In this document: one piece after another, positions 19,730-32,745 of the stretch | How the letters are laid out: each line of letters opens with the position of its first letter | How positions within the stretch are numbered: position 1 is the stretch's first letter | Assembly (NCBI GenBank): GCA_902629075.1 | Contig: CACOPK010000001.1 | Span: 62,001 to 126,000, forward strand | Direction of reading: 5' to 3' | From: an uncultured Pelagibacteraceae bacterium | GTDB lineage: Bacteria; Pseudomonadota; Alphaproteobacteria; Pelagibacterales; Pelagibacteraceae | DNA: 64,000 nt | The notes under the pieces: model-generated | What the model saw: only the letters and a program-made list of their open reading frames with translations | Database searches by the model: none | Told to the model about the DNA's origin: nothing | Program-made: the position numbers and the translations under genes

Positions 19730-20728
19730 ATGAATATAAGTATAGTTGGAGCAACTGGAAACGTTGGAAGAAAAATTCTTGAGGTCATAGAGAAAAAAAA
19801 TTTTTCTTTTAACAATTTATATTTACTTGCATCAAAAAAAAGTTCTGGCAAAAAAATCTTTTTTAAAAATAAAGAATATACAATAAAAAATTTGGAGGAA
19901 TTTGATTTTTCAGAATGTGATATATCTTTTTTTTCTGCAGGAGGAAAAGTAGCTGAAGAATTTGCTGAGAAAGCAGCGAAACACTCACTAGTAATTGATA
20001 ATTCTAGCTATTTTAGAATGGACCCAGACGTTCCACTTATAGTGCCTCAAGTAAATTCTAAAGATTTAACAAAAATTAAAAAAAATATTATTGCAAATGC
20101 TAACTGTTCAACAATTCAAATGGTTCTCGCTTTAAAACCTTTACATGATAATTTTATCATTAAGAGAATAGTTGTATCAACTTATCAATCAGTATCAGGA
20201 GCTGGCAAAAATCCAATGGACGAGCTTATAAATCAAACAAAACTTGCATTAGATAATAAACAAATAAAGTCTAAAAATTTTACAAAACAAATAGCATTTA
20301 ACGCAATACCGCACATCGATACTTTTTCAGAGAATGGTTATACAAAAGAAGAAATGAAAATGATTAAAGAAACAAAAAAAATATTGGATGAAAAAATTAA
20401 TGTAACAGCCACATGTGTCAGAATTCCTGTTTTGATTTCTCATGCTGAATCAGTCAATGTTGAATTTGAAAAAGAATTTTCTTTAGAAAATATTAAATCT
20501 CTTTTAGATCAGGCCGATGGTTGTAAAGTTATCGATGAACAAAAAGATGGTGGATATATAACTCAAGTTGAAGCGGCAGGTAAAAATGAAACTTTCATAT
20601 CCAGAATAAGAGAAGATAGCACAAATAAAAATGCCATAAATCTTTGGATAGTTTCAGATAATTTATTAAGAGGTGCAGCTTTAAATGCTGTAGAAATTGC
20701 TGAGGCATATATTAGATTAAAAAAATGA
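19730..20728 (+). CDS. asd: Aspartate-semialdehyde dehydrogenase
   Basis: Reduces aspartyl phosphate to aspartate semialdehyde for Lys, Thr, Met and diaminopimelate synthesis. NADP-binding GATGNVGRKILE is at residues 7-18, the catalytic Cys sits in ANANCSTIQM (about residue 126), and VSTYQSVSGAGK follows. Length (332 aa) is normal. Its stop overlaps the sdhC ATG by 4 bases (ATGA), so it heads the TCA-cycle gene run. Confidence 0.97.
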   Translation: MNISIVGATGNVGRKILEVIEKKNFSFNNLYLLASKKSSGKKIFFKNKEYTIKNLEEFDFSECDISFFSAGGKVAEEFAEKAAKHSLVIDNSSYFRMDPDVPLIVPQVNSKDLTKIKKNIIANANCSTIQMVLALKPLHDNFIIKRIVVSTYQSVSGAGKNPMDELINQTKLALDNKQIKSKNFTKQIAFNAIPHIDTFSENGYTKEEMKMIKETKKILDEKINVTATCVRIPVLISHAESVNVEFEKEFSLENIKSLLDQADGCKVIDEQKDGGYITQVEAAGKNETFISRIREDSTNKNAINLWIVSDNLLRGAALNAVEIAEAYIRLKK

Positions 20729-21105
20729 GTGAAAACCCGCTATCACCACATATCCAAATATATAATTGGCATATTTCCTCTTTAGTTTCAATTTCCCACA
20801 GAATAACCGGTGTAATAAACATTCTGATGTTATCATTATTGTGTTTTTGGGTATGGGCACTAATTTTTGGTAATGATAATTATCAATTAATATTTAAATT
20901 TTTTAATTCTGTATTTGGAAAATTCTTTATAATTAGTTTTATCTGGTCTTACTCGTTCCAGATACTGAGTGAGATAAGGCATTGGTTTTGGGATTTGGGA
21001 TATGGATTTGAATTAAAGACCTCAAAAATAACTGGAGTTTTAGTGATACTTGGTTCAATATTTTTGACAATAATTTTATATTCAATAAGAGGTTTTTTAT
21101 TTTAA
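20725..21105 (+). CDS. sdhC: Succinate dehydrogenase cytochrome b556 subunit SdhC
   Basis: Membrane anchor of complex II, 126 aa, three transmembrane helices. The quinone-site motif SISHRITG (residues 22-29) and EIRHWFWDLG (83-92) are conserved. The residue that corresponds to the heme-b ligand His84 of E. coli SdhC, seven positions before the His of IRH, is Gln79 here. One-base overlap with sdhD. Identification is firm; heme binding is doubtful. Confidence 0.95.
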   Translation: MSENPLSPHIQIYNWHISSLVSISHRITGVINILMLSLLCFWVWALIFGNDNYQLIFKFFNSVFGKFFIISFIWSYSFQILSEIRHWFWDLGYGFELKTSKITGVLVILGSIFLTIILYSIRGFLF

Positions 21106-21428
21106 TGATAAGCGCTACAAGAAAATGGATTTTATTAAAATTGAGCTCATTACTCATGGTTCCATTTATGATTTGGTTTTTGGTAAATTTTGTAACTCTG
21201 TATGATAAAGGTTATCACGAAGTAGTTGAGTTTTTTACAAATCAATTTAATAGCATAATTTTTTGTGTATTTATTGTTGTAACTTTCTTTTATTCAGCAC
21301 TAAGCATAAGTGAAATATTCGAGGATTACATAAGCGATGAAAAAACAAGAAAATTCGCCAATTTGATGGTTTTTTTGTCATCTTTAATTATTCCCACTAT
21401 TACCATATTTACAGTCTATAAATTATAA
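21105..21428 (+). CDS. sdhD: Succinate dehydrogenase membrane anchor SdhD
   Basis: Second membrane subunit of complex II, 107 aa, three predicted helices. The quinone-site Asp-Tyr pair (EDYI, Tyr75) is kept. Counting twelve residues back from that Tyr, as for His71 and Tyr83 in E. coli SdhD, gives Tyr63, so the usual heme-b axial His is missing; the only His in the protein is His38 in a loop. Order sdhC-sdhD-sdhA-sdhB is the standard one. Confidence 0.93.
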   Translation: MISATRKWILLKLSSLLMVPFMIWFLVNFVTLYDKGYHEVVEFFTNQFNSIIFCVFIVVTFFYSALSISEIFEDYISDEKTRKFANLMVFLSSLIIPTITIFTVYKL

Positions 21429-21431
21429 ATT

Positions 21432-23207
21432 ATGAAATCTTACAAAATTATTGATCACATCTATGACGTTGTTGTTCTTGGAGCTGGCGGATCAGGACTA
21501 AGAGCAGCGGTAGGTCTGAGTGAGGCTGGACTTAAGACTGCATGCATATCAAAAGTATTTCCTACTAGAAGTCATACGTCAGCAGCACAAGGAGGAATTT
21601 CAGCCGCACTAGGCAATATGGGAGAAGATGATTGGCGTTGGCACATGTATGATACAGTCAAGGGTTCAGATTGGTTAGGAGATCAAGATTCAATAGAATA
21701 TTTATGCAAAGAAGCCCCGAGAGCAGTTCTTGAATTAGAACAATATGGAGTTCCTTTTAGCAGGACAGAGGACGGGAAGATTTATCAAAGACCATTCGGT
21801 GGTATGACAAAAAATTATGGAAATGGAACAGTGCAAAGAACTTGTGCTGCTGCAGACAGAACTGGACATGCCATTCTTCATACGCTTTATGGTCAAGCAC
21901 TTAAACATAATACCGAATTTTTTATTGAATATTTTGCCTTAGATTTGTTGATGAAAAATGGTCAATGCAAAGGTTTAATTGCTTGGAATCTAAATGACGG
22001 GACTATTCATCGTTTTAGATCTCACATTACAATAATAGCAACAGGTGGATATGGTAAAGTATACTATTCAGCAACTTCTGCTCACACCTGCACAGGAGAT
22101 GGTAATGCAATGGTACTTAGAGCAGGATTGCCTTTACAAGACATGGAATTTGTTCAATTTCATCCAACTGGCATTTATGGTCATGGAACTTTAATATCTG
22201 AGGGTGTTAGAGGTGAAGGTGGGTATTTATTAAATTCAAAAGGTGAAAGATTTATGGAGAAGTATGCGCCAAAAGCGAAAGATTTAGCCTCTAGAGATGT
22301 TGTAAGTAGATCAATTGCAATTGAGATTAACGAAGGAAGAGGAGTTGGAAAAGAAAGAGATCATGTTCATCTACACTTAGATCATTTAGATCCAAAAGTA
22401 ATTGATGAAAGACTTCCCGGTATTGCAGAGTCATCCAGATTATTTGCTAATGTGGATGTAACAAAAGAACCAATTCCTGTAGTACCTACTGTTCACTATA
22501 ATATGGGTGGAATCCCAACAAATTATAAAGCTGAAGTTTTAACTTTAAACGGTGCAGAAAAAACTGTTCCTGGATTGATGGCAATTGGAGAGGCCGCGTG
22601 CGTTTCTGTTCATGGTGCAAATAGATTAGGATCAAATTCCCTCATTGATCTTGTAGTTTTTGGTAGAGCGGCTGCAAAAAGAGCAGCAGAATTAGTAAAG
22701 CCAGGAATGCCACATGAGGAAATACCAAACTCTGAAACAGAAAAATGTTTAGAAAGATTTGATAAACTAAGACATGGCAATGGTGACAACAGAACGGCAG
22801 ATTTAAGAATTGCAATGCAAAAAACTATGCAGTCAAAATGTGCAGTATTTAGAACAGAAAAAACTTTAAAAGAGGGAGTTGAACAAATTAGAAAACCTTT
22901 TGAAGATTTAGATACAGTAAATGTAAAAGATAAGTCATTAATATTTAATACTGATTTAGTAGAGACATTAGAATTTGATAATCTGATTAGACAAGCAGTT
23001 ACCACTATGGACTCTGCATATAGCAGAAAAGAGAGCAGAGGTGCACATGCAAGAGAAGATTTTCCAAAAAGAGATGATCAAAATTATATGAAGCATACTT
23101 TGTCATGGTATGATGGAAAAAAATCAAAAATTGCTTACAGAGAAGTTCATCGATCTACTCTATCAAATGAAGTTCAATATTTTCCACCACAAGAAAGAGT
23201 TTACTGA
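21432..23207 (+). CDS. sdhA: Succinate dehydrogenase flavoprotein SdhA
   Basis: Catalytic subunit that oxidises succinate to fumarate. The dinucleotide fold [15 protein letters not shown] (about 15-29), His48 in [11 protein letters not shown] for covalent FAD, the active-site block [17 protein letters not shown] and the capping-domain Arg region [12 protein letters not shown] are intact. The 591-aa length is usual. The stop overlaps the sdhB start by one base. Confidence 0.98.
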   Translation: MKSYKIIDHIYDVVVLGAGGSGLRAAVGLSEAGLKTACISKVFPTRSHTSAAQGGISAALGNMGEDDWRWHMYDTVKGSDWLGDQDSIEYLCKEAPRAVLELEQYGVPFSRTEDGKIYQRPFGGMTKNYGNGTVQRTCAAADRTGHAILHTLYGQALKHNTEFFIEYFALDLLMKNGQCKGLIAWNLNDGTIHRFRSHITIIATGGYGKVYYSATSAHTCTGDGNAMVLRAGLPLQDMEFVQFHPTGIYGHGTLISEGVRGEGGYLLNSKGERFMEKYAPKAKDLASRDVVSRSIAIEINEGRGVGKERDHVHLHLDHLDPKVIDERLPGIAESSRLFANVDVTKEPIPVVPTVHYNMGGIPTNYKAEVLTLNGAEKTVPGLMAIGEAACVSVHGANRLGSNSLIDLVVFGRAAAKRAAELVKPGMPHEEIPNSETEKCLERFDKLRHGNGDNRTADLRIAMQKTMQSKCAVFRTEKTLKEGVEQIRKPFEDLDTVNVKDKSLIFNTDLVETLEFDNLIRQAVTTMDSAYSRKESRGAHAREDFPKRDDQNYMKHTLSWYDGKKSKIAYREVHRSTLSNEVQYFPPQERVY

Positions 23208-23980
23208 TGGTCCAAATTAATCTTCCTCAAAATTCTAAGATTAAAAAAGGGCATTATTACAAAGATAAAACTGGATCAAAAAACTTAAGAAAAGTGAACA
23301 TTTATAGATGGGATCCTTCGACCGGGGAAAATCCTAGAGTAGATACCTATGAGGTCGACATGGACAATTGTCCATCAAAAGTTCTTGATTTACTTAATAA
23401 AATTAAAAATGAAATTGACCCTTCAATTGCATACAGAAGATCCTGTGCACATGGAGTTTGTGGATCTTGTGCAATGAATATGGATGGTAAAAATGGACTG
23501 GCTTGTACTAAACCGCACTCAGAAATAAAAGGAGATATTAATATCTATCCTTTGCCTCATCTAAAAGTTTTAAAAGATCTGATTGGAGATTTAAGCACAC
23601 TTTATAAACAATATGAATCAGTTCAACCATGGTTAAAAACTACAAAAAAATCAGATGATACAGAGCATCATCAAACCAAAGAAGATAGATCAAAATTAGA
23701 TGGGTTATATGAATGTATAATGTGTGCATGCTGCTCAACTTCTTGCCCAAGTTACTGGTGGAATGGTGAAAAATACTTAGGACCTGCAGTTTTATTACAG
23801 GCTTATAGATGGATAATAGATAGTAGAGATGAAGATAGAAAAGAAAGATTAAAAAAAGTTGCTGATGAGCTAAAGCTTTATAGATGTCATACAATTATGA
23901 ACTGTACTAATGCATGCCCTAAAGGTTTAAATCCTGCAAAAGCTATAGCTTCTATTAAAAAAATGCTTGCAACTGGCTAA
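23207..23980 (+). CDS. sdhB: Succinate dehydrogenase iron-sulfur subunit SdhB
   Basis: Electron-transfer subunit with the three clusters: [2Fe-2S] cysteines in [13 protein letters not shown] plus a later Cys (GLACTK), [4Fe-4S] in [12 protein letters not shown] and [3Fe-4S] in [14 protein letters not shown]. At 257 aa it is the expected size. It closes the sdhCDAB operon, and mmsA follows after 21 bases. Confidence 0.98.
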   Translation: MVQINLPQNSKIKKGHYYKDKTGSKNLRKVNIYRWDPSTGENPRVDTYEVDMDNCPSKVLDLLNKIKNEIDPSIAYRRSCAHGVCGSCAMNMDGKNGLACTKPHSEIKGDINIYPLPHLKVLKDLIGDLSTLYKQYESVQPWLKTTKKSDDTEHHQTKEDRSKLDGLYECIMCACCSTSCPSYWWNGEKYLGPAVLLQAYRWIIDSRDEDRKERLKKVADELKLYRCHTIMNCTNACPKGLNPAKAIASIKKMLATG

Positions 23981-24001
23981 TTATATAATTAAATAATTTC
24001 A

Positions 24002-25495
24002 ATGAATTTAATACAACATTACATTAATGGTAAAGTTGTTTCAGGAGACTCAAAAAGAAAAGGCAAAGTATTTAATCCTGCAACTGGAAATCAGGAGTCC
24101 GAAGTTTTGTTAGGAACAAATTCTGATTTAGATAAAGCAGTTGAACATGCAAAAAAAGCATTCTTAACTTGGTCGATAAAACCACCAATTCAAAGAGCAA
24201 GAGTCATTTTTAAATATAAAGAATTAATTGAAAAAAGCTCTGATGAACTAACCAAATTAATTGTTTCAGAACATGGTAAAGTTTATGAAGATGCTAAAGG
24301 CTCACTTACAAGGGGTCTAGAGATAGTTGAGTTTGCTTGTGGAATTCCCCAAATGTTAAAAGGTGAATTTACTGAGAATGTTGGAACGGAAATTGATAGT
24401 TGGTCAATAAGACAACCATTAGGAGTTTGTGCTGGAATAACACCGTTTAATTTTCCAGCAATGGTCCCAATGTGGATGTTTCCAATGGCTATAGCATGTG
24501 GAAATACATTTATATTAAAACCATCAGAAAAAGATCCATCATGCTCAATTAGATTGGCTGAATTATTTACTGAAGCTGGATTGCCGGAAGGAGTTCTAAA
24601 TGTAGTTAACGGTGATAAAGAAGTTGTAGATGCAATATTAACTAATAAAGATATTCAAGCTGTTAGTTTTGTAGGCTCAACTCCAATTGCAAAATATATT
24701 TATGAAACAGCCGCAAAAAATGAAAAAAGAGTTCAAGCGTTGGGAGGAGCTAAAAACCATTGTGTTGTAATGCCAGATTGCGACCTGGATCAGGCTGTAA
24801 ATGGATTAATGGGAGCAGCTTATGGCTCAGCCGGAGAGAGATGTATGGCCCAATCAGTTGCTGTAGCCGTTGGCAATGTCGGAGATAAACTTGTTAACGA
24901 ATTAGCAAAAAAAGTAGAAGCATTAAAAGTTGGCCCAGGTATGGATAAAAATTCGGAGATGGGCCCTCTAGTTACCAAAGAACATCTAGAGAAAGTTAAG
25001 GGATATGTCGATTTAGGAGTGAAAGAAGGAGCAAATTTAGTTGTTGATGGAAGAAATATTAAACTCCAAGGATATGAGAACGGTTTTTATATAGGTGGGT
25101 GTTTGTTTGATAATGTAAAAAAAGATATGAAAATTTACAAAGAAGAAATATTTGGGCCAGTTTTATCAGTGGTAAGAGCTAAAGATTTTGATGAGGCTAC
25201 AAAACTAATAAATGAACATGAATTTGGAAATGGCACAAGCATTTATACCAGAGATGGAGATGTGGGAAGAACTTTTGCAAGTAAAATTAAAGTTGGCATG
25301 GTAGGTATAAATATTCCTATACCTGTACCAGTTGCGTTTCACAGCTTTGGTGGATGGAAAAGATCTTTATTCGGAGACCAACATATGCATGGCCCTGAAG
25401 GAGTAAGGTTTTATACAAAATTGAAAACGATAACTTCAAGATGGCCTTCTGGTGTTAGATCAAATCCAGAATTTGTAATGCCTACAATGAAATAA
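24002..25495 (+). CDS. mmsA: Methylmalonate-semialdehyde dehydrogenase (CoA-acylating)
   Basis: Aldehyde dehydrogenase family member of 497 aa that converts (methyl)malonate semialdehyde to propionyl- or acetyl-CoA in valine, inositol or beta-alanine breakdown. The nucleophile Cys lies in YGSAGERCMAQS, preceded by LGGAKNHCVVMPD, and the C-terminal FGGWKRSLFGD pattern is typical of MmsA. Set between sdhB and mdh, it feeds CoA esters toward the TCA genes around it (inference). Confidence 0.93.
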   Translation: MNLIQHYINGKVVSGDSKRKGKVFNPATGNQESEVLLGTNSDLDKAVEHAKKAFLTWSIKPPIQRARVIFKYKELIEKSSDELTKLIVSEHGKVYEDAKGSLTRGLEIVEFACGIPQMLKGEFTENVGTEIDSWSIRQPLGVCAGITPFNFPAMVPMWMFPMAIACGNTFILKPSEKDPSCSIRLAELFTEAGLPEGVLNVVNGDKEVVDAILTNKDIQAVSFVGSTPIAKYIYETAAKNEKRVQALGGAKNHCVVMPDCDLDQAVNGLMGAAYGSAGERCMAQSVAVAVGNVGDKLVNELAKKVEALKVGPGMDKNSEMGPLVTKEHLEKVKGYVDLGVKEGANLVVDGRNIKLQGYENGFYIGGCLFDNVKKDMKIYKEEIFGPVLSVVRAKDFDEATKLINEHEFGNGTSIYTRDGDVGRTFASKIKVGMVGINIPIPVPVAFHSFGGWKRSLFGDQHMHGPEGVRFYTKLKTITSRWPSGVRSNPEFVMPTMK

Positions 25496-25513
25496 ATCAC
25501 AACAAGGAAATAA

Positions 25514-26473
<960 letters not shown>

Positions 26474-27634
26474 ATGAATATTCACGAGCATCAAGCTAAA
26501 GAGATATTAAAAAAATATGGTGCTGCTGTGCCAAAAGGGATTTTTGGATTTTCAGTTGAGGAAGTTATAAAAAAAGCGAAGAAACTAAATACAAAAAAAT
26601 TTGTTTTGAAAGCACAAATCCATGCTGGCGGAAGAGGAAAAGCTGGAGGAGTTAAAATACTGGATAATATTCAAGATTTAACAAGAGCTTCAAAAGAAAT
26701 GTTGGGGAAAGTTTTAATCACACATCAAACTGGACCTGCAGGCAAAGAAGTAAAAAGACTCTATGTTGAAGAGTCCTCAAATATAAAAAAAGAGTTTTAC
26801 CTTTCTTGTTTAGTAGATCGAGCAAGTTCTAAAATTGCATTTATATCAAGTGATCAAGGTGGCATGGATATTGAGGAAGTTGCAAAGTCTAATCCAGAAA
26901 AAATTATAACTACAAAAGTTGAGCTGCTTGAAGATATAAATGACGAGGATTGTAAAAAAATAATTAAAATATTTAATTTAGATGAAAATGTATCAATTCA
27001 AGGAATTGAATTAATTAAATCAATATATAAAATGTTTATATCTACTGATGCAAATTTAGTTGAGATTAACCCTTTAATATTAACAGAAGAAAATAATTTA
27101 CTCTGCTTAGATGCTAAAATGAATTTTGATGATAATTCAATTTTTAGACATCCAGAAATTTTAGATTTAAGAGATCTAAATGAGGAAAATCCAACAGAGA
27201 TAGAAGCAAGCAAACATGATTTAGCTTATATAAAATTAGATGGAAGCATTGGATGTATGGTTAACGGAGCTGGCTTAGCCATGGCAACAATGGATATAAT
27301 TAAGTTATATGGAGAAGAGCCAGCAAATTTTTTAGATGTTGGTGGTGGAGCATCGAAAGAAAAAGTATCTGCTGCATTTAAAATTATTTTATCCGATAAA
27401 AATGTTAAAGGAATTCTTATTAATATTTTTGGTGGAATTATGAGATGCGATGTTCTTGCTCAAGGTGTTGTTGATGCAGCAAAAGAAATAAAAATTAAAG
27501 TGCCATTAGTTGTACGGTTAGCTGGTACAAATTTTTTAGAGGGAAAAAAAATTTTAGACAACTCTGGTTTAGAAATTATTTCAGCTTCAGATTTATCTGA
27601 TGCTGCACAAAAAATTGTAAAGGAAATAAAATAA
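26474..27634 (+). CDS. sucC: Succinyl-CoA synthetase beta subunit
   Basis: ATP-grasp subunit that makes ATP or GTP from succinyl-CoA. It opens with [22 protein letters not shown], has [12 protein letters not shown] for nucleotide binding, and a C-terminal CoA-ligase domain with [10 protein letters not shown] and [11 protein letters not shown]. The 386-aa length is normal. One-base overlap with sucD. Confidence 0.98.
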   Translation: MNIHEHQAKEILKKYGAAVPKGIFGFSVEEVIKKAKKLNTKKFVLKAQIHAGGRGKAGGVKILDNIQDLTRASKEMLGKVLITHQTGPAGKEVKRLYVEESSNIKKEFYLSCLVDRASSKIAFISSDQGGMDIEEVAKSNPEKIITTKVELLEDINDEDCKKIIKIFNLDENVSIQGIELIKSIYKMFISTDANLVEINPLILTEENNLLCLDAKMNFDDNSIFRHPEILDLRDLNEENPTEIEASKHDLAYIKLDGSIGCMVNGAGLAMATMDIIKLYGEEPANFLDVGGGASKEKVSAAFKIILSDKNVKGILINIFGGIMRCDVLAQGVVDAAKEIKIKVPLVVRLAGTNFLEGKKILDNSGLEIISASDLSDAAQKIVKEIK

Positions 27635-28509
27635 TGTCGGTTTTGGTTAACAAAGATACAAAAGTAATATGCCAAGGATTTACAGGATCGCATGGTACTT
27701 TTCACTCTGAACAATCCATTAAATATGGAACTAATCTTGTCGGAGGCGTTACTCCAAAAAAAGGGGGACAAATACATTTAGATAGGCCTGTATTTAACTC
27801 AGTTCAAGAAGCAAAAAATAAAACTGATGCCAATGCTACCATGATATATGTTCCAGCAAAGTTCGCGGCAGGTGCTATCATTGAAGCAATCGACTCTTCA
27901 ATAGAACTAATTGTTTGCATAACAGAGGGAATACCAATTTTAGATATGCTTAAGGTAAAGCAGAAATTATCAGGATCAAATTCAAGATTAATAGGACCAA
28001 ACTGTCCTGGGATTATAACGCCAGATGAATGTAAAATTGGAATAATGCCAGGCAACATTCATAAGAAAGGTTCAGTAGGTATTGTTTCTAGATCTGGAAC
28101 TTTAACTTACGAAGCTGTAGCTCAAACAACAGCAAATGGTTTAGGACAATCGACATGTATAGGCATTGGTGGAGATCCAATAAATGGAACGAATTTTATT
28201 GATTGCTTAGACTTATTTTTGAATGATCCAGAAACAGAATCTATTTTAATGATAGGGGAAATAGGTGGAACAGCAGAGGAAGAAGCATCTGAATTTATTA
28301 AAAACCATAAAATTAAAAAACCAATGGTTGGATTTATAGCTGGAGTAACAGCTCCACCTGGAAGAAGAATGGGACATGCGGGCGCCATAATTTCAGGGGG
28401 CAAAGGAGGCGCTAGAGAAAAAATTAAAACTATGGAAGATGCAGGAATTATAATAGCCAAATCTCCTGCAGAAATAGGAAAAACACTTCTTAACAAATTG
28501 TCTAATTGA
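27634..28509 (+). CDS. sucD: Succinyl-CoA synthetase alpha subunit
   Basis: CoA-binding, phosphohistidine-carrying subunit. [15 protein letters not shown] near the N-terminus, [20 protein letters not shown] and the phospho-His in [14 protein letters not shown] (about residue 248) are present. 291 aa. With sucC it forms the substrate-level phosphorylation step; sucA starts 33 bases downstream. Confidence 0.98.
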   Translation: MSVLVNKDTKVICQGFTGSHGTFHSEQSIKYGTNLVGGVTPKKGGQIHLDRPVFNSVQEAKNKTDANATMIYVPAKFAAGAIIEAIDSSIELIVCITEGIPILDMLKVKQKLSGSNSRLIGPNCPGIITPDECKIGIMPGNIHKKGSVGIVSRSGTLTYEAVAQTTANGLGQSTCIGIGGDPINGTNFIDCLDLFLNDPETESILMIGEIGGTAEEEASEFIKNHKIKKPMVGFIAGVTAPPGRRMGHAGAIISGGKGGAREKIKTMEDAGIIIAKSPAEIGKTLLNKLSN

Positions 28510-28542
28510 AAAATTTATATATCCTCAATATAATAATAAATA

Positions 28543-31440
28543 ATGAGCATTTCCAGCAACCGTAAACTTGAGGAGACTTCCTTTTTAAGTAAGTCTAATA
28601 GTGCATTTATTGAGCAAATGTATTTAAAATATATTAACAACGATAAAGACTTATCAGTTGAATGGAAAAAATATTTTAATGAATTAAAAGAAGATACTTC
28701 TGTTGCAATAAAGGAATTAGAAGGCCCATCATGGGGAAAAAAATCTAAATTTAAATCCCAACAATTAGAAAATATAACTTTATCTAGAAAAGATAATAGT
28801 TCAGATATTAAAGAAAATACTGGAACAAAAGATTTTAAAGAGGCAAGCACCGAGTCAATTAAAGCAATTGCATTAATTAGAGCTTATAGGATTAGAGGTC
28901 ATTTATTAGCAAAACTAGATCCATTAGGATTATCAAAAACTGAATATTTAGATGAGTTACACCCAGATTTTTATGGATTTAAAAAAGAAAATTACGATAA
29001 ACCTATTTTCTTAAATGGAACAATAAATAAAAATTATTCTTCAATAAGAGAAATATTATCCTTTTTAAGAAAAACTTATTGTGGATCCGTAGGATACGAA
29101 TTCATGCATCTTTCTGATCCCCAAGAAAGAAAATGGTTTAGGGATAGAATTGAATTAGATGAAAAAGGCATTTCTTTTACTAAAAATGGAAAGATAGCAA
29201 TCCTAAATAAGCTAATTCAAGCTGAGGGTTTTGAAAAATATTTAGCAAAGAAATATGTTGGCACTAAAAGATTTGGATTAGATGGTGGAGAGTCATTAAT
29301 TCCAGCTTTAGAACAAATTATAAAAGTAGGTGGGCAGTATGCAGTTAAAGAGTTAAAAATAGGAATGCCTCACAGAGGAAGACTTAATGTTTTAGCTAAT
29401 CTTTTACAAAAGTCATATAAAAGAATTTTTAATGAATTTGCTGGTGAATATGGAGATATTTCTAAAGATAGTACAGGTGATGTTAAATATCATTTAGGAG
29501 CCTCTTCAGACAGAGAGTTCGATGGAAACTTAGTCCATATAAGTTTAACTGACAATCCATCTCACTTAGAGGCTGTTAATCCAGTTGTTTTGGGACAAAC
29601 AAGAGCAAAGCAATTTTTTCATAAAGATTTGAAAAGAAAAAAGGTAATTCCAATTTTATTACATGGAGATGCTGCTTTTGCTGGACAGGGAATTGTTGCA
29701 GAATGTTTTGCAATGTCAGGTCTTCCCGGACATAACACTGGCGGAACTATTCACATAATTGTTAATAATCAAATTGGATTCACGACAAGTCCTAGATTTG
29801 CGAGATCATCTCCTTATCCATCTGATGTTGCTAAAATGGTAGAAGCACCAATATTACATGTTAATGCAGATGATCCAGAGGCGGTAGTATACTGCGCAAG
29901 AATTGCTACAGAATTTAGAATCCACTTTAATAGGGACGTTGTAATAGATTTAATTTGTTACAGAAGATTTGGTCACAATGAAGGTGACGAACCTTCGTTT
30001 ACACAACCTCTAATGTATAAAAAAATTAAGTCTCACAAAACAAGTTTAAGTATCTACGAAGAAAAATTGCTAGCTGAAAACACAATTTCTAAAGAAGAAC
30101 TTGAGAAACAAAAATCTAATTTCAAAAATTTATTGGATCAACAATTTCAGACTGCCAAAGATTATAAGCCAAAAATAGAATGGTTTGAGGGAACTTGGTC
30201 AAGATATAAACCTCAAAAAGGAAAAGATATTAGAGGTGTTAGTGGTTTTGATACAAAGGATTTAATTAAAATTTCTGAAAAGATACATAAGATAGATGAA
30301 AAATTTAATATTCACAAAACAATAACAAAGATTTTTAACAATAGACATAACTCTGTAGTAGAAGGGAAAAATATAGATTGGTCTACTGCTGAAGCACTAG
30401 CTTTTGGATCACTTTTGACAAAAGGAAACCCAGTTAGATTGGTTGGACAGGATACTGGAAGAGGCACATTCAGTCAGAGACATTCAGTTTTGAGGAATCA
30501 AATTGATAATAGTAGATATATCCCTCTAAACAACATATCAAAGAGTCAAAAACAATTCGAAATAGTTGATAGCTTGTTATCAGAGTTTGCAGTCTTAGGT
30601 TTTGAATACGGCTATAGCTTAGTTGAACCAGAAACTTTAGTTTTATGGGAGGCTCAGTTTGGAGATTTTGCAAATGGTGCACAAGTAATTATAGACCAAT
30701 TTATAGCATCTGGTGAAAGAAAATGGGCTAGAGCATCTGGCTTAGTCTTGCTTTTACCTCATGGTTACGAAGGTCAAGGACCAGAACATTCATCAGCAAG
30801 ACTTGAAAGATTTTTGCAACTCTGTGCAAAAGATAATTTGCAAGTTATGAATATAACAACGCCTGCAAATTATTTTCATGCCCTTAGACGTCAAATCACT
30901 AGAGATTTTAGAAAACCTTTAGTTATAATGACTCCAAAATCTCTTTTAAGAAATAAACGTTGTGTTTCAAATTTAGTAGATTTCAGCAAAAAAAATACTT
31001 TCCACAGAATTCTTTGGGATCATGCATTAGATGAAAGCTACGGTTTTATTAAACTTAAAAATCCAAAAAATATTGAGAAAGTCATTATTTGTTCAGGTAA
31101 AGTTTATTTTGATATATTGGAGGAGCGTGAAAAATTAAAACGGAATGATATTTTATTACTTAGGATTGAGCAGTTGTATCCTTTTCCAGCAAAATCACTT
31201 GCAAAAGAATTAAAACCTTATGCTAAAAATGCCAATTTTTATTGGTGTCAAGAGGAACCAAAAAACATGGGAGCATGGTTTTTTGTAAGAGATTATATTG
31301 ATTGGACATTAGAATATATTAAAGCTAAAAAAGATAAAATTTCTTATATTGGAAGAGAATTTGCTTCTACACCAGCAACTGGTTTTGCAAAAAGACATTT
31401 AACTCAACAAAAAGAAATTTTAGAAAAGGTTTTTAAATAA
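28543..31440 (+). CDS. sucA: 2-oxoglutarate dehydrogenase E1
   Basis: Thiamine-diphosphate dehydrogenase that decarboxylates 2-oxoglutarate and passes the succinyl group to SucB lipoate. The 965-aa protein shows the N-terminal E2-contact segment ([15 protein letters not shown]), [15 protein letters not shown], the TPP fold ([25 protein letters not shown]) and the C-terminal transketolase-like block [20 protein letters not shown]. sucB follows after one base. Confidence 0.98.
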   Translation: MSISSNRKLEETSFLSKSNSAFIEQMYLKYINNDKDLSVEWKKYFNELKEDTSVAIKELEGPSWGKKSKFKSQQLENITLSRKDNSSDIKENTGTKDFKEASTESIKAIALIRAYRIRGHLLAKLDPLGLSKTEYLDELHPDFYGFKKENYDKPIFLNGTINKNYSSIREILSFLRKTYCGSVGYEFMHLSDPQERKWFRDRIELDEKGISFTKNGKIAILNKLIQAEGFEKYLAKKYVGTKRFGLDGGESLIPALEQIIKVGGQYAVKELKIGMPHRGRLNVLANLLQKSYKRIFNEFAGEYGDISKDSTGDVKYHLGASSDREFDGNLVHISLTDNPSHLEAVNPVVLGQTRAKQFFHKDLKRKKVIPILLHGDAAFAGQGIVAECFAMSGLPGHNTGGTIHIIVNNQIGFTTSPRFARSSPYPSDVAKMVEAPILHVNADDPEAVVYCARIATEFRIHFNRDVVIDLICYRRFGHNEGDEPSFTQPLMYKKIKSHKTSLSIYEEKLLAENTISKEELEKQKSNFKNLLDQQFQTAKDYKPKIEWFEGTWSRYKPQKGKDIRGVSGFDTKDLIKISEKIHKIDEKFNIHKTITKIFNNRHNSVVEGKNIDWSTAEALAFGSLLTKGNPVRLVGQDTGRGTFSQRHSVLRNQIDNSRYIPLNNISKSQKQFEIVDSLLSEFAVLGFEYGYSLVEPETLVLWEAQFGDFANGAQVIIDQFIASGERKWARASGLVLLLPHGYEGQGPEHSSARLERFLQLCAKDNLQVMNITTPANYFHALRRQITRDFRKPLVIMTPKSLLRNKRCVSNLVDFSKKNTFHRILWDHALDESYGFIKLKNPKNIEKVIICSGKVYFDILEEREKLKRNDILLLRIEQLYPFPAKSLAKELKPYAKNANFYWCQEEPKNMGAWFFVRDYIDWTLEYIKAKKDKISYIGREFASTPATGFAKRHLTQQKEILEKVFK

Positions 31441-31441
31441 A

Positions 31442-32743
31442 ATGAGTGAAGATATTGTTGTTCCAGTTTTAGGAGAGAGTATTACAGAAGCAACAGTCTC
31501 AAAATGGCTGAAGAAATCTGGAGAAAATGTTAAGGTTGATGAACCAATAGTAGAACTTGAAACAGACAAAGTAAATTTAGAAGTTCCTTCACCAATAAAT
31601 GGTATTATCTCTGAGATCAAAACAAAAGAGGGAGAAACAGTAAAAGTTGGAGCTTTATTAGGTGTAGTTTCTGAAACTGAAAATAACGAAGCTAAAAAAA
31701 TAGAAAAAATTAAACCCAAAGAACAAATTGAAGAAAAAGAAAAAAAACCTCAAAAAAAAGAATCAAACGTAGTCAACTTTGATAAAACAAAAATTTCTGA
31801 ACCTAAAATATTTGAAGAAAATGATAATGAGCCGTTAATTTTAACTGACGAAGTTAAGATGGAGGATAAAATAAAAAAAAATACAACTTTAAATTTATCT
31901 CCTGCTGTTAGAAAAATTGTTAAAGAAAAAAATATTGATATTTCAAAAATCCAAGGAACTGGAAAAGATAGAAGAATTTTAAAAGGTGATTTAATAATTT
32001 TAATGTCCTCGAAACCTTCTCCAAATCATAGAAAACTAGAAAAAGGTCAAGAGGAACGAGTTAAAATGACCAGATTAAGACAAACAATTGCTAAAAGATT
32101 AAAAGAGGCACAAAATTCTGCAGCAATGCTTACAACTTTTAATGAGGTTGATATGAGTTCAATAATACAAATGAGGAAAGATAATCAAGATGATTTTCAA
32201 AAAACCTTTGGAATTAAGTTAGGGTTTATGTCTTTCTTCGTAAAAGCATGTGTATTGGGATTAAAGCTTTATCCTAGCATTAATGCCGAAGTGGATAACG
32301 ATCATATAGTATATAAAAATTATTATAACATAAGTTTTGCAGTTGGAACGGATAAAGGTTTGGTTGTACCAGTTATAAGAGATGCAGATGAATTATCCTT
32401 TGCGGATATTGAAAAAAATATCAAAACAATTTCAGAAAAAGCTAAAGATGGAAATTTGACTATTGAGGATCTTCAAGGCGGTACATTTACCATCAGTAAC
32501 GGGGGTGTTTATGGATCAATGCTATCAACACCGATTTTAAATCCACCGCAGTCAGGTGTTTTGGGTATGCATAATATTATTGAAAGACCAATAGCTGTTA
32601 ATGGTCAAATAGAAATTAGGCCGGTAATGTATCTTGCTTTATCTTATGATCACAGAATTATTGATGGAAAAGACTCAGTTTCATTTTTGAAAACTGTTAA
32701 AGAAAACTTAGAAGATCCAAGAAGATTATTTTTAAATATTTAA
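31442..32743 (+). CDS. sucB: 2-oxoglutarate dehydrogenase E2 (dihydrolipoyl succinyltransferase)
   Basis: One N-terminal lipoyl domain (modified Lys43 in [12 protein letters not shown]), a Lys/Glu-rich linker of about 60 residues, a small E1/E3-binding domain ([19 protein letters not shown], about 150-185) and a catalytic domain ending with the active-site [13 protein letters not shown]. The 433-aa length is typical. It lies between sucA and lpd, so the whole complex is encoded together. Confidence 0.98.
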   Translation: MSEDIVVPVLGESITEATVSKWLKKSGENVKVDEPIVELETDKVNLEVPSPINGIISEIKTKEGETVKVGALLGVVSETENNEAKKIEKIKPKEQIEEKEKKPQKKESNVVNFDKTKISEPKIFEENDNEPLILTDEVKMEDKIKKNTTLNLSPAVRKIVKEKNIDISKIQGTGKDRRILKGDLIILMSSKPSPNHRKLEKGQEERVKMTRLRQTIAKRLKEAQNSAAMLTTFNEVDMSSIIQMRKDNQDDFQKTFGIKLGFMSFFVKACVLGLKLYPSINAEVDNDHIVYKNYYNISFAVGTDKGLVVPVIRDADELSFADIEKNIKTISEKAKDGNLTIEDLQGGTFTISNGGVYGSMLSTPILNPPQSGVLGMHNIIERPIAVNGQIEIRPVMYLALSYDHRIIDGKDSVSFLKTVKENLEDPRRLFLNI

Positions 32744-32745
32744 AT

